Assembly (NCBI GenBank): GCA_036897625.1
Contig: JAYMTA010000044.1
Span: 1 to 56,778, forward strand
Origin: Pelargonium cotyledonis
Taxonomy: Eukaryota; Streptophyta; Magnoliopsida; Geraniales; Geraniaceae
DNA length: 56,778 nt
Reading direction: 5' to 3'
The position numbers were made by a program, and so were the translations under genes. Shown here piece after piece: positions 1-12,229 of this stretch. The notes beneath the pieces were generated by a model that was not told the DNA's origin, did not search any database, and saw nothing but the letters and a program-made list of their open reading frames with translations. The first letter of the stretch is position 1; each line of letters starts with the position of its first letter.

Positions 1-299
1 AAGAACCCAGCCCAGCCATATCTTAGAAAGTCGCTGTTAAAAACTTATTTGCTCAAACTATTAGTATTAAAACCCAATTATATAGCTAGTTGGGGGGACC
101 ATAATCACTCTTTCGAACTGAAACATTCAATAAACAGGGTTTCTATTATTCTAAAGGGAGAGCTTAATCCTCTATACTAGGAATAACAAAGAATCTAAAA
201 GGAAATTCTGAACTATTAAGTAAATGACTCTTCTTAAATGTCAAAGATCTGGGCGCTTCTATTCCCTGAATGAAAGGAAAGTACAATAATAGTAGCTTT

Positions 300-486
300 C
301 TCAAGAGTAAGGAGTCCGCCCCTATATGCAAAATCAATAAACACCATTTTACTAGGAGAGTTTGTTTCATTTTTTGGAAAAAGTGGGAGAGCTATAACTG
401 TAAAATGAATCATTCTGTACTTTTCCCTTCGAGAACTTCTTTCTAAATTGGCAACTTTCTATTCCTGGATTCTCCAGCCTAAACCT
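300..486 (-). repeat. dispersed repeat, copies at 54062-54222 and 52341-52362
   Basis: The reverse complement of 464-486 (AGGTTTAGGCTGGAGAATCC plus AGG) is identical to 54200-54222, and the reverse complement of 459-480 is identical to 52341-52362. In addition CTATATGCAAAA...AAACACCATTTT (about 320-350) recurs in the same orientation at 54072-54100. The two parts therefore have different relative orientation in the two places, suggesting rearrangement after duplication. Confidence 0.75.
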
Positions 487-903
487 GCTGCTTTCATAGG
501 GGCTACGCTCTGACTCATACCTATAGTTGCTTTCTGGATCCCTTGTTTAGTCTTTATAGCTAGACCTTTCCTCAGAGCCGTACCTTTGTTAGTCCTCTCT
601 GGCTGTATCTTACTCTTAATTATAATGTATTTGTATTACCTGGTATGGAGTGTCTTAGTCTTCTTATAGCTTATAAATAGTTGTATTCTTCCCTGTATTA
701 GTTGTAATCATTATCTTAAGTATTGTATTACCTGTCTTGATAGCCTGACTCTTACTCTTGATAGCCTTGGTTTTATCTATCTTACTTGCCTTAGTCTTCT
801 CGATAGCTGTATTGATAGTTGTTCTCAATCTGACAATTGTCTGTACTTGTATTAGCCCTGATAGCTGTACTTTGTAGCTTACTCTTCTTATGGGTCTTGA
901 TAC
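459..903 (-). pseudogene. Lys/Thr-rich coding-like stretch, frames broken
   Basis: Two abutting minus-strand frames lack ATG starts. One (903 down to 664, 79 residues) is Lys/Thr/Ile-rich with internal echoes such as KTKASKIDKTKAIKSKSQ and AIKTGNT. The other (635 down to 459, 58 residues) reads KGLAIKTKQGIQKATIGMSQ and ends GLGWRIQE. A third overlapping frame holds IGNTNRTTKTILGI, resembling GIGNTNNTKRTGIPGI read from the minus strand near 9360-9405. The purine bias and simple composition recall the ORF at 43-44 kb, but no homology can be shown by eye. On the plus strand it appears as recurring CTTAGTCTTCT, TGTATTACCT and CTGTATTGATAG words. Confidence 0.35.
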
Positions 904-1196
904 CTAGGATAGTCTTAGTTGTCCTATTTGTATTACCTATCTTATTGTAGCTTATACTTATTTAAATAGTAGTAGTTCTCCTCTCAAGGTAGATAGTATA
1001 GTATTTAGAGTCTTATAGTAGTAGAGATAGGAGATCATACGGCGTTATAGATGATAGGTCAGAATAGTTCTTAATAGTCCTAGGTATTGTACAGTAGTTC
1101 CGTAAAGAGAGTGGGGTCAAGAGTAGATACACAGCAAGATTAAAAAGTGGTTTCCATTTTGAGGGTGGAAAAAGAGCTTTTTCTCTCTATAAAAGC

Positions 1197-1269
1197 CCTC
1201 TTTGGCAGGACTTGAACTGGAGCCCGCTAGCTTCACAGCGCAATGTTCTACCAACTAAGCTATACACCA
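1197..1269 (-). pseudogene. trnK-derived tRNA pseudogene
   Basis: The minus strand reads TGGTGTATAGCTTAGTTGG plus TAGAACATTG and, near its end, CAGTTCAAGTCCTGC. These match plant mitochondrial trnK-UUU as I remember it. The 73-nt spacing is preserved. The anticodon loop region is altered (CTGTGAA in place of CTTTTAA), the anticodon stem does not pair, the T-stem is weak and the 3' acceptor strand is unrelated to the 5' strand. It is a decayed gene. Confidence 0.6.
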
Positions 1270-1512
1270 TGAAAGGGTAGTCTTCTCTTTTTGTATATTT
1301 GCATAATGTTTGAGTCTAAGAAACTACATAAATGCTGTCTATATATAGATAATTTATCTCTATCTTGATTGTTCTTAGATTCAAATTACACCGATTTGAA
1401 GTGGAAACTCGTATACTTTTAATTCCTTGTAGCACACAAATATCCTTTATTAAATAACCTCGCAATAAACTAAAGTAGATCGCTTTTTTCTATTACACTG
1501 CTTTCATTTGCT

Positions 1513-1590
1513 CGGAGGAAATGGGATTTGAACCCCCATGATGCAACAGAGTTTTGTATGTTGCTTACGGAAACCCAATAAAGCAAGCCT
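1513..1590 (-). pseudogene. trnS(GCU)-derived tRNA pseudogene
   Basis: The minus strand ends ATCATGGGGGTTCAAATCC followed by CATTTCCTCCG, which matches the T-arm and 3' acceptor strand of plant mitochondrial trnS-GCU. Upstream, GGCTTGC, ATTGGGTTT and ACATACAA align with its D-loop, anticodon arm and variable arm. The anticodon GCT is not preserved, and no 5' GGAGG acceptor strand is found. Confidence 0.6.
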
Positions 1591-1599
1591 TTGGTAAAG

Positions 1600-4500
1600 A
1601 AAACTAGCAGGAAACATATAGAACAAAGTTAATTTCTTATCCGGGCCTATAGAAGTCGTTTACCGAAAACAAAGACTCCCCTAGAGCTCTCAAATCCCTT
1701 TTTTCTCAAAGAAACATAGAACAACCCTCGACAAAAGATACAAGACAAATACCTATTATAGTAAGCTCTTGGTATATAAAAAGCTTGCCATAAGGCATAA
1801 TGAAGACTCATTTTTCTCAGCCAGATTATTCACGTGACCCGGATTAAGCAGAGGGTTTACTCATGAACGAATTTGACTTATATTGAAGTACACGCTTCTA
1901 TAGAGTCTCTATAATGTCTAGCTTATTGTTTTTCTTAATTTTACTAGATTTTTTATTCTTTATGCTTCCTCGTTTACATTTACCTAACTTCTAAAGCGTA
2001 AACAAATTACAATCGAAGTGGAAGAGTTTAGCTTCCTACCCTATTAATTTAAGCAACCCGAGCTAAGGTAAACTTATGGTATTCCGTTTCTAAAGTAGTG
2101 GTATCCTTAATTTAGTAAAAACAAGAAATCTGATAAGGTCTTTGCTATGCATAACCACTATTGTACTGTACAGCTTTCAAATGCATTAAGTGAGTCCTTT
2201 TTGTGTCAACAAAGCTATTAAACGGGTTTCTGGTTCCCCCTCCTTTTTTCTTGTACGATTGCGAAAGAAGTCTTTAATAAGATTTTTCATGTTTTTTGTA
2301 AACCTTTACTAACGAAATCTTGTAAATTTTTTAGAAATATTGAAACATTAACCTTCAAATTATTCTGGAGGTTTGACATTTTTCACTACCTAAGTAATTC
2401 CTAAAGTAAGACTGCACAAAAGGCAAGAACAAAGGGAATAAATCCTCTCGGAATTAGAGCTAGTCTACAAGGAGATAAGGGGATACTAAAAAACATCCAC
2501 GTAAAAGTCGTAGCAGGGCTTATCACAAGTCCTGTTCTTATACCTATATCTCATTTATCCCCTTTTCTAAGCTAACTAATTTGGATCCTAAAAGACTCTA
2601 TTATTTATTACCAGGGAAGAAACTTCTGCTACGAAGCGACTTAACCTCTATTGTTATTACTTTTAAGGAACCCGGGCATAAAAATTAGACTTTAATCTTA
2701 GTAAGTAATATTTAATTTGGTGTTAAGTTAGACCCTGTAATCCGAATTGCTTTTATAAAAAGTAATAGTTTATAGTGTATGCTTTTCTTCTAAAAGTATG
2801 AAACTATCTCTTTATTCTTTTGATTGATCCCTTTTTTGAGTACTTAGCATGTAAAGGTTCAACTCTGCTTGTAATTAGAAGTACATAGCTCTGAGAAGCT
2901 GGATTGTTAACTCTCCTTTTGCTTGTTGTCATTTTGGATTGACTTTCTGGTTTTTTCTACAAGCAAGTCTTACTCTTCAGCTCCTTCAGAGTCAGGCTAA
3001 AACATTCCTCCCTTAAGAACCCTTAGAGGACGAGATGAGGGTGTTTCCTAATATAAGATGTATATCGAGTTGAAACCATAATTCTAAAATTGCCAAAGAC
3101 ATATTCAGTGAGTATGAAATTGCTTATATAGTAAAAAGAGGGCTCTTGTTTCTAAATTAATGATTACCGGAGAAAGTTTTATTAGACACCTTCACTTCTA
3201 AAGGGCTGTAGACAGACTCCCGTTGGCGCGGTAATTTTTTAGAAAAGGAAAAAGGTAGGCCTGGGCCTGCACTCTTATGATGGTTACCTCGCCCGCTAAC
3301 ATTGAATATACCTAGGCTTTTTGATTTAGGAGGGTATCAGTTAACCATGTAAACTTATTTTCATGGAGTAAGGGTAATGGGTGTTCTTATTCATCCTTAC
3401 ACAGTTTAAGTGCTGTTGTAAATTACGAATCCAGTTAATATTTTCCAGTATATACTAATGTTCAACTTTTTGATATATCTACTAACTCTAGGCATTCCTT
3501 TCTACGTTCGCGGATTTTCCAAAACTAGGCAAATAACTCCTAGAATAGAAAGAAAGAGTAATTCTCAGTTTCAGTAAATTAAGGGGGACCACTTTCTACT
3601 TATCAATAGAATTTTCAACCTAACGACGAGCTTTCTTCAAGTATTAAAATCGGGCAAACTTACATATAAATTTAGGAGGGCCCTTTAGCAAGGCTGCTTA
3701 TGTTTTAATTAGTAACTACAACACATAAAAAGGGAAGAGTTGTATAGAGGTTAGAAGTTTCTAAGGTATAAGACTCGTGGATCAGAGAAGTGATGGCTTC
3801 CTTTATAGAATAGACACTGATTATTTCATTGATCCATAATCAGAAAAGCTATACCTTACTAAAATGATTATATAATTACATACATCCCATAGAGAGCGCC
3901 AAGCTACTTAAGATGTAGATCCAAGAGTCCCCTACCCTAACTACTTGTATTGCTTTTAAGAGTAGAGTTTTTAAATTCTTTATTTAAGTGATTGACTTTT
4001 GAAGCTCTTAGTTTTACTACTTCACTGAAAACTCACTTAATCTTAGTAACTAGAACATTGGTAAGCACTCATATATCTGAGTCAATAGCTACTATTAGCT
4101 TAGCTAAGATATATAAGTTCACAAAAACTTTTATTAGTAAAAACATCTTAAAAGCCAGATGAAACGAGTGTCTATAATCAAGGTTTCGGCCATGTGACCC
4201 CGGGCACAATAAAACTTGCATAGTAGTATAAGTAAGCAATAAGACTTAGGAACACAGTGTTACATACAATATATATATATGTCATATCTATAGCTAAAAC
4301 GCAGCACCTATAAAAGTCTAATTATAGGCCCGCAAAAACACAGAAATTCCCAGGGGTTATCCAGATATTCGGTTTACTAGAGGAGTTGCCTTTTGAACAA
4401 TGGAAATACGTATACTTCCTAAATTTCAATGTAATTAGTACCCTCATCACTATCTGTATTTCTTATTAACCTAGGTTTTCGTACTGCTAGACTCTTATGT

Positions 4501-7500
4501 AATATATGCCTCTTATAACTTTCTTATAGCTTATAGGTATTCCCCGCGTAGCCTATTGTACTAGCTGCTTAGTATTCTTAAGTTCTTATAATTATTCTAT
4601 TAGTAAAAGTCTTAGTATTCCTCTCTCTTTATTAGTAGTTAAGTTACTTTATTAGATAGTTATGTAATAGATAATCGATTGTATTACTTGTTCTAGTAGA
4701 AATGGGGGAGTAAAAAACACCTTACGAGCGCGCCCCTTTCTCTAAGCTCTTCTAGAAAATAACTATGGCACTTTCAAATCAATATGTATTCCCATTTTGC
4801 CCTTTACTCTTTTTCTTTGGATTTCTACATATTTCATCAATTAGAATCACGTAAATGGAGGACTTTTATTCCTACGCGCACAAGATTTTACAAGTACTCT
4901 ACAAGCTATTTGGTAGGTAGTTTTAGGGTGTATGTTAACTTATGATAACGAAAAGGTTACGACCATTCCTAATTTGATGGTATGTTCGTAGGTTATAATC
5001 GAGTTCTCTTTATTATTTGAGTTGAAAATTTACGAGACTTTTAGATCTGTGCTTTAGAGTCCGCTTTATTTGCCGACCCTTGGCTTGTCTTAGGAGGGGA
5101 ATGCCCTGGTAGTTGAAGAACGCAGTAAATAGGTTCGAAACTCTTGTATAATCTATAATCGAGTAAAGACCCGCGCTTTCTAACTTAATATGCCTACGCT
5201 AACTGACTATAAACATCTCTACCAAAGTGCTTATATAGATTCTTCTAAAAAAATGGGTTAGAACAAGGGACTTAAAATACTTGGGCCGGTGGTTCAAGCG
5301 CTTTCCTTATAATTTTTAAGCGTTCTACTTTTCCAGAGTCGTATAAAGGAATCCTACGGATTTTAGAGTCTAGTAAAAAAACATTCTGAATTTAAGATAT
5401 AGCCAGAACAGCTGCTAAAAATCATGCCAAAACTTCTAAAACAAAGTCGGGTAGTCAGGGTGTAACCCTTATTTCTCTTGTCAAAAAACCATAGTGAGTT
5501 CACGACTTCTAACTGCCTCTTCTATGCCAGCCTGAGCCAGTAGCCCCCTTTTTCCTCTTTAAGAAGGGCTTCGTTTTTGAACGAGTCACGTCAGGGAGTA
5601 GGAATTTCAAGAGTAGCTTTCCTTTGGTTTAAGTATAGGGGATTCCCTAAAACTAATATATTAAATTTAGCTTTATAATAGACATACTTGACCAAATATT
5701 TCACAGGGGGCGCCTTAGCTTTCTAGACCCTGAAGCCACTCCTATCAGTGGTCTCTTAGACCGGGGAATTTCTCGTGGAAAAGACCTAACAAAAATTTAA
5801 CTACTTACTGAAATCAGATTTAAAGTAGGTTTTGTACTGGGAATCCTCGAGATGCAAAACCCTGATATTAAAAATAATGATTTACCAAGCCAACGGTATA
5901 AACTACTTTTTATATAGATATATTATATGCTTATTCCTTTTCTTCTATAAGCAAATTCCATGGAATTTGACCTATTCATCACATTCCATTTACTACTAAA
6001 AGCACTGTATATCTTGTAACTTACTCCCATACGGCCTACGAAAGCCCCTGTTAAACACCCCCACTAATGAATAAAGGGAACTGAGTAAATCAAATCCTAC
6101 TCGAACTAAAGAATAAAAACGGAACTCTAAAGTTAAAAAAGAAAAGTTAATTGGGTACTTTTTAGATAGAATGAATTCTAGACACTTGCACTTAAGGGCT
6201 CCCGTTCATCTCGTTAATTGACCGGGAACTCGATTTTAGGCGGGCTAATCCTAAAGTTAGTTGCACTTTATACCGGATCCCTGCCTTTATAAATTTCTTG
6301 TACATGAACTTAACTTTAAATACGACTCGAACCGATGGCTTCTCTTTCCAACTGCACTCGAATTTATCAAATTGAAACTTGGTTAAAATAGCCATCTTCT
6401 GATATAGGATTTCACTTAATAATTCTTGGATTTTTGTAAGGAATCCTTATCAAGACATATCGATCCTACTTTTTATTTTGAAAAGACGAAAGGGGATCGC
6501 ATATCCTACCGAAACACTGAAAAATCCTATAGAGAATCAGTTTACAGAGCGTGCTATACTTGTAATTTTATAGAGTTTATACCAGGTATTTAATAAGGAA
6601 TTCTACGACAGTCCTATTTGTTAGCTTTACCATCCAAGCTTCTAATGAGTAAATAAAAGGGCTCCTTCCTATTACTAAAAAGACTTTTGCCGCCTCTATT
6701 AATATTGTTCAAGTTACATCCTTGCTTAGCAAAAGGTTAAAAAAAAAAAAGTTCTATAAAACCTCGAAGCTCAAAAAATGAGGAATCATAGTATTCGTTT
6801 ACATGAATAGCCTCGGAAGAGTAAGACTAGAATTCCTTGGCAAAAGAAAACAAGATCTATTTTTAAAGAAATGAAAACGGTTAGTAAAAATGAAATGACC
6901 TTATAATGACCACTCTTATTTACTTTTCTTGGATTGGGCTTTTATCTTTCTCTGATTCTCCTAATCTCACTAGGACCTCCATTACAGGACTCACTAATAT
7001 CCAGGTTATAGGATTCAACAAATAAGAAAAATCCTTACTATGCTTGACAAAAAAGCCCTTTCTGAACCTAAACTTATGTAAAACAACCATCGTTACATAC
7101 ACCTACATCTTTGAAAAATGACTTACTACAAAAGAGAGCTCTCGGTAGTGTGAACCCTTTATGCCGTTCTACTTTGCCTTTTTAGTAAGAAAAAGTGAGT
7201 ATTTAATAAATAGTAACTTCTATACAAGTGAATAAAAACTCTCCTCTTTAATTTGACCTAAAGGGTATCTTCAGCGACTAACTATCTATATCGAATGGGA
7301 ATATAAGTCCGTAGAAACTACTATTCTTGCATTAACTGGCTAAAATATAGATAACTTGACTAATTTTTTATAACGATACAGATACTTGTTATCTTACAGT
7401 AACATGCCCTTCTATATAGAATAAAAGCTTATAACAGTTAAAGACTCTTACGAATTTCCTGAGATTACGTATACTATTTAAGAAAAACAATTGAAACTCT

Positions 7501-8095
7501 TAAGGAAATAAGAGCTAACTCACCGTGTAAATATCTATCTGAAAACCTTTAAGAATTGAGGTAATATAAACTAAAGCTCGCCTTAATATTTTAGGACTTC
7601 CCACTTTATTTACTCTTCTTTAACTGGGTTTTCCTAAGCTGCAATAAGTTACTAGTACCCAGTACATGTTACAGAATCTACTAATCATAAAAGCTACAGT
7701 CCTAATAAGATAGATAAGTAATTCACATTTTTTAAAAGGGCCTCTCACTATTTGCTAGACCTATAATTTTCTTTATATTAGCCGCCCCTCGTTTTAGTTT
7801 CTTCCTTGATTTAACGATCAAAGTCAATTTTTCTAGTTAAAGTATACTCACAAAACCTCGATATAATGGGATTGCTTACTATAATTTCCCTATACCAGGA
7901 GTGTGATAAAGATTGGTGAAATAAGGGATTAAAAACTCCTCCAGTATAATTTATCCGATTAAATACACTTTAAAATACTAAACAAATTCAAGTTATTTCG
8001 CATATATATAAAGCATAGAAAATCTATCCTTGTAATTCGGAATATCCCCAAAATATTAGACTTAGTAAAACTCAGAAAAAGAAATATTAAAAACA
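1600..8095. other. non-coding, AT-rich; nothing recognised
   Basis: Frames are short (none above about 70 codons from ATG) and no gene is recognised on either strand. 4440-4700 contains TTATAGCTTATAGG and TCTTAGTATTC words like those in 600-960, read on the minus strand as broken Lys/Tyr-rich codons. Both strands looked equally uninformative otherwise. Confidence 0.5.
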
Positions 8096-8178
8096 ATGCA
8101 GCAATAGCAATAGTATCTATGATGGTCAACTCACAAGACTCACAATCTCAAAACGCAGGTTCAAGTCCTGCCCTGCAT
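8096..8178 (+). pseudogene. trnfM-derived tRNA-like sequence with insertion
   Basis: TGGTCAACTCA, AGACTCACAATCT and CGCAGGTTCAAGTCCTGC follow the order and spacing of plant mitochondrial trnfM. The T-stem GCAGG/CCTGC is perfect. The outer ATGCAG pairs with CTGCAT. The anticodon reads CAC instead of CAT; C-to-U editing of the last base would give CAU. About 12 extra bases lie between acceptor and D-arm, where ATAGCAATAG repeats part of itself. It is probably non-functional. Confidence 0.5.
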
Positions 8179-8179
8179 A

Positions 8180-11100
8180 GGTAGAAATTCATAGAACGGC
8201 AAAGAAATAGGACATAGCCTCCTACAAAAAGCCTTTGTTTTCTGAAAGCAGGGATTCCTTTAATAATTTGCCAATACGAAAATACCACCTAAGTTTAGAG
8301 GGTTAAAAGAACTTTACTTAAACAACAGCTCTCGGAAGAGCCCCACAGCAACTTCCAAAGAAGAGGAATCAACGATATCCCTAGACTCGAACATCGGCCA
8401 TCGATCTAAGATTTTCTCTTTCAACTTCATAGGTATCTCTTTCCGGGTGCTTATTCCGATAAGGATTCCTAAATTAGCAGTTTTGTTCCAGTGTAGATAT
8501 CCCCTCTTTAGAGAGTAAGCTCTTTTGTAGGTTCCCCTTACTACTGTTGACCCTAAAATTAATATGAGCAAGAATTCGATAACATTAGATAGAGAAACAG
8601 AGGTCAAACGCAGACGCACTGTGACGCCTCGGGGTGGTTGGAGCTAGAGTATGCTTACGGAAAACATATGAATGCAGGGCCGGACGTAAGTGCTGCTAGG
8701 AAGATACAAATAAGAGAGGTTATTGGCTAAAAAGTACTTAAAATTTGCTCAATATTTCTGATCAAAATAGAGGAGTCAGCTAAATCCCTGTTCAGTCTCG
8801 GGAGTTTCTTAGGTTAGAATTGAATGAAGTACTAAACAAAAATTATCATTACATATATCTCAACAGCCCTTTCCCAATAAAGTAAACCGAGAGCAAAAGT
8901 GCTTGGAATAGGACAAATTTCATATAAAATGTAGAAGGGGTATCCCTCCTCGATAGCTCGCCTGATCTGTAATTTATAAAAAATGGGATCTATATACTAC
9001 GGGAATAACTCTAGAAATATATGAGTCAAAGCCCCGAATAAAGACGGGGTTTTTAAGCAAGTCGTTCACTCAATTTATACCAGTATCTTGCTAAGGAACC
9101 GTTTTTACGTGCAATTAAGTAAAAGGATGTGAAGCTTATGAGTGCTCCTTGGGATACTTTCTATTTTTAAGTGTTACTATGTACCAAAATCGTAGATAAG
9201 GAATAAAAAGGAGTAGGCTTTATAAATACTGGGATTATCTTTTGTAATTGGAAAAAAACCTTGAGCTGGCCCTTATCTATGCTTCTGCATACTCCCAATC
9301 TTATGAGCTAGACTCTTCTTCGGAGCTACTATACCAGTCTTTTGTAGGAACTATACCCGGTATACCTGTCCTCTTGGTGTTGTTAGTATTCCCTATACCT
9401 ACTGTAACTACTAGAATGGTACTTATCTTATTGTAAGCCAGTTTCAGAAAGTGGGATTAGTCTTAAGAGTTAATTGGTTATTGTACTACGAGGAAGACAA
9501 GGCCCAGCCTGACCAGTATTTCCTCTTTTAGACTTTGTTTTCTTAAAAGAGTATAACCAACTCATTATATAACAAAAACGAACGATAATTAGGTAAAACA
9601 TAGAAAACACTTTACTTGGTACCTAAACTAACAAAGGATTTAGTAATTAACACATGTATCTCGGATAGGTTTTGAAGAAAGGTAGTATAAAGTTTGAATA
9701 CAGCCTAAAATACTGAATGAAATAAGTCGGGTCTTATCCAATTTACATATCAGAAGCTAGCAAACTAGGGTCCCTCTTAAAAATCCCGCGGTGAGCTTCA
9801 GTATCGCAATACAATACAAAAATAGACAAATATTACTTATACATAAAAGAAGAAGAGAAGGAAAACACCTAAAAACCCATGAAAAAGCAAATACAACTCG
9901 TTTTTGGAATATAACAAATCAGACCTAAGTAGATTGAACAGTGCAGTTTTTTATTTATATAAAAGTATATAGAATTCTTTACTCGTTTCAAACCTTCGTC
10001 TTTCATAGAGGTATTGCTGTATTCTATCAAAATTGTCATTATTTAACTAGTTTGTAGAAACGCATTAAGTCTCATGTAAATCCTGTTTTATGAGTAAAAT
10101 AATAAAGGAGCCTCTTTTAGTGGATCTCGATTAAAACGCAGTAGGTCCTATACGACGAGCACAGGTTCAAGCCCTATAGGGTATCTTTTATAAGAGTACT
10201 CTTCAGTTCCCTGAAGTTTAAGTTGAAGTAGCTAGGTATTAAAGTAAGGTTTTTGTTCTCGTGTTCCCTTGTTTCCAATCTCTAAAGTAAAGCCAAAGAA
10301 AGATGTTTGCGGTAATGTAATATTAGAAGGTTTTCAATTGTTTATGACATAATGGACAGTTATTTACCCGCTTTTTGGGAGCTGATAAACCGTATTACTC
10401 TAGCTCTGTGTTTTGTATAAATTCCTTGTTATTAAATAGGAATAAGGTCGTACAAAATCTCGTGTAATTAGATCTCCGGTAAAAGGGTAAAACAGTTAGA
10501 TGCTCCGTATAGGCTGCTTCCCAAGAAGAGCCTGGGGTTTGTATCCTCATTGGCTTGCGTTTATACAAATTTTAAGTATACTTAGAAAAACTTAGATTTT
10601 AAGCATTTAAATAGAGTAGAAGTTTTTTGCAATAGGAATGGAATTTATACTGAATTTAGTTATTAGAGCTTGTAGAAGTTAGATAGCTCCGTTGATAGAG
10701 CAAAGTACTCTTATTTGGTCTTGTATGCGTATAAAAAGGAACTCCTATATTTAGTAAATGTGAGTAATTCTACTGTTTAAAAGCCAAGGTTTTAGAATCA
10801 AAGGTAATCTTAGGGGTTTCATAGATGTCCTTTTCAAGGAAGGGTCACCTCTACTTTAGCAGGTTTTCCCTGCCTTGGTTAGTTACAACCACGATCCTTC
10901 TCCACAATATTCGTCTTTTACCTACCCTTTTTGCAGTGAAAATTATATATGTTCCAATTGACTTTTTAGAGCTTATTTCCTTACAATATAATAAGCGTAT
11001 TTTATGTCAGTTATAGTAAGTTAATCCCAGAAATACATGTAAATAAACAAAATAAAAAAAGCGTTTATCTCTTACTAAAGTCAAATAGAAGCTCTTTGAT

Positions 11101-12150
11101 AAGCCAAAAAAGCTAGTACTACTTTCTTTTTTAAAGCCAATCCCTTTCTATATCTACATTAAGCCGATTTATTAAGAAGAACCTAATTCTAGCTAGTTAA
11201 CGAGGACCCTTTTTTATTCTATAAACTACTCCCTTATATATTGCTGTTGTGGAATCTCCGTTTATTACAAGAGTTTCCTGCTTTATTAAGGATTAGGAAA
11301 CTCTCGAGCGCAATCAAGGTCAAAATATCTTAAGTTTAGGTTAAAAGGTATACATTTTTAATAGGGATATGGGTTTTATAGAAAAATCCCTTCTTGAGGT
11401 AAGAAATTGAAGATCTTTACCATGGGTACTAATTAATCTAACATACAAACGCCTTCCACCTAGGAGCCTACCAGCTGCAGTTAGAAGACGAGTCTATAGG
11501 TATAATGTATACTTTTAAAAACAAGAAGAATGGGTTAAGGAGTATTTCGAGACTTTTTCTCGTATTTAAGAGCAAGGGGTTTTCAACTTTCATGTTTGTA
11601 AGGGTTAAGTTTTCAAGCCAAGAACAAAAGCCAAACCAGTCGTAATATCTTAGAGAAATACGAAATCACTTATCTTAAGTCAAGTCACATAAGTATTAAA
11701 GAAGGTTTAGGACTCCCTATTCTAATTATAGAATCAGTAAAGATTGAGTGGAACGGGGTCTGGTTTATATAGTCTCCTCCTTAGCTGGATATCCGTGTAG
11801 TAAGTTTTCGATTACATTACTAAGAATAATCTGTGGATACTTTATTATTTCAGCAAAAATGTATTGACCTGACTCGGCTTGAACTATTTCCTACTCTACA
11901 CATACATCTAAAACTTTTGTTTTTACAACTATAATTAGGTTTACACTTCAGCGGGATCCTTCTTTTTTGAAAAAGCCTAATTTGTCTTTGAATAAAAAAG
12001 GAAAACTTGAAAAAATAGGGACTCCTAAGTCATTGGCAATGCGTTTTTGTCGAGGTTTTGTCATGGAGGCCGCAAGCAGTGACTAACAGGAATTCTATGG
12101 AATGCCTTACTAAGATATCTATAGTAGTCTAATTAACCCGCCAGCGATAA
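8180..12150. other. non-coding; tRNA-like T-arm near 10170 only
   Basis: 10165-10195 has CACAGGTTCAAGCCCTATAG, a T-arm-like word, but no matching acceptor or anticodon arm could be built. The minus strand near 9360-9405 reads GIGNTNNTKRTGIPGI, echoing 880-960. A 101-codon minus-strand frame at 8314-8619 has no recognisable domain. No gene is supported. Confidence 0.45.
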
Positions 12151-12154
12151 CACT

Positions 12155-12226
12155 ATATTAAATTTAAGTTGGTAGAGCACAAGTTCCTGGAGTTGGCGTG
12201 CAAAGGTTCGAACTCCTTGACTCCAG
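12155..12226 (+). pseudogene. trnQ-derived tRNA-like sequence
   Basis: TTGGTAGAGCAC, TGCAAAGGTTCGAACTCC and the 3' end GACTCCAG align with plant mitochondrial trnQ-UUG. The anticodon loop TCCTGGA has C at position 33 and CTG as anticodon; C-to-U editing would restore U33 and UUG. The 5' acceptor strand does not pair with GACTCCA and the anticodon stem is weak, so it is probably a pseudogene. Confidence 0.5.
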
Positions 12227-12229
12227 CGT

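Noticed and set aside
8314..8619. 101-codon minus-strand ORF
   Set aside because: No recognised domain, no purine or codon pattern like the real gene, and such lengths arise by chance in a window this size.
10110..10195. tRNA gene around the word CAGGTTCAAGCCC
   Set aside because: Only the T-arm is convincing; no acceptor pairing or anticodon arm found.
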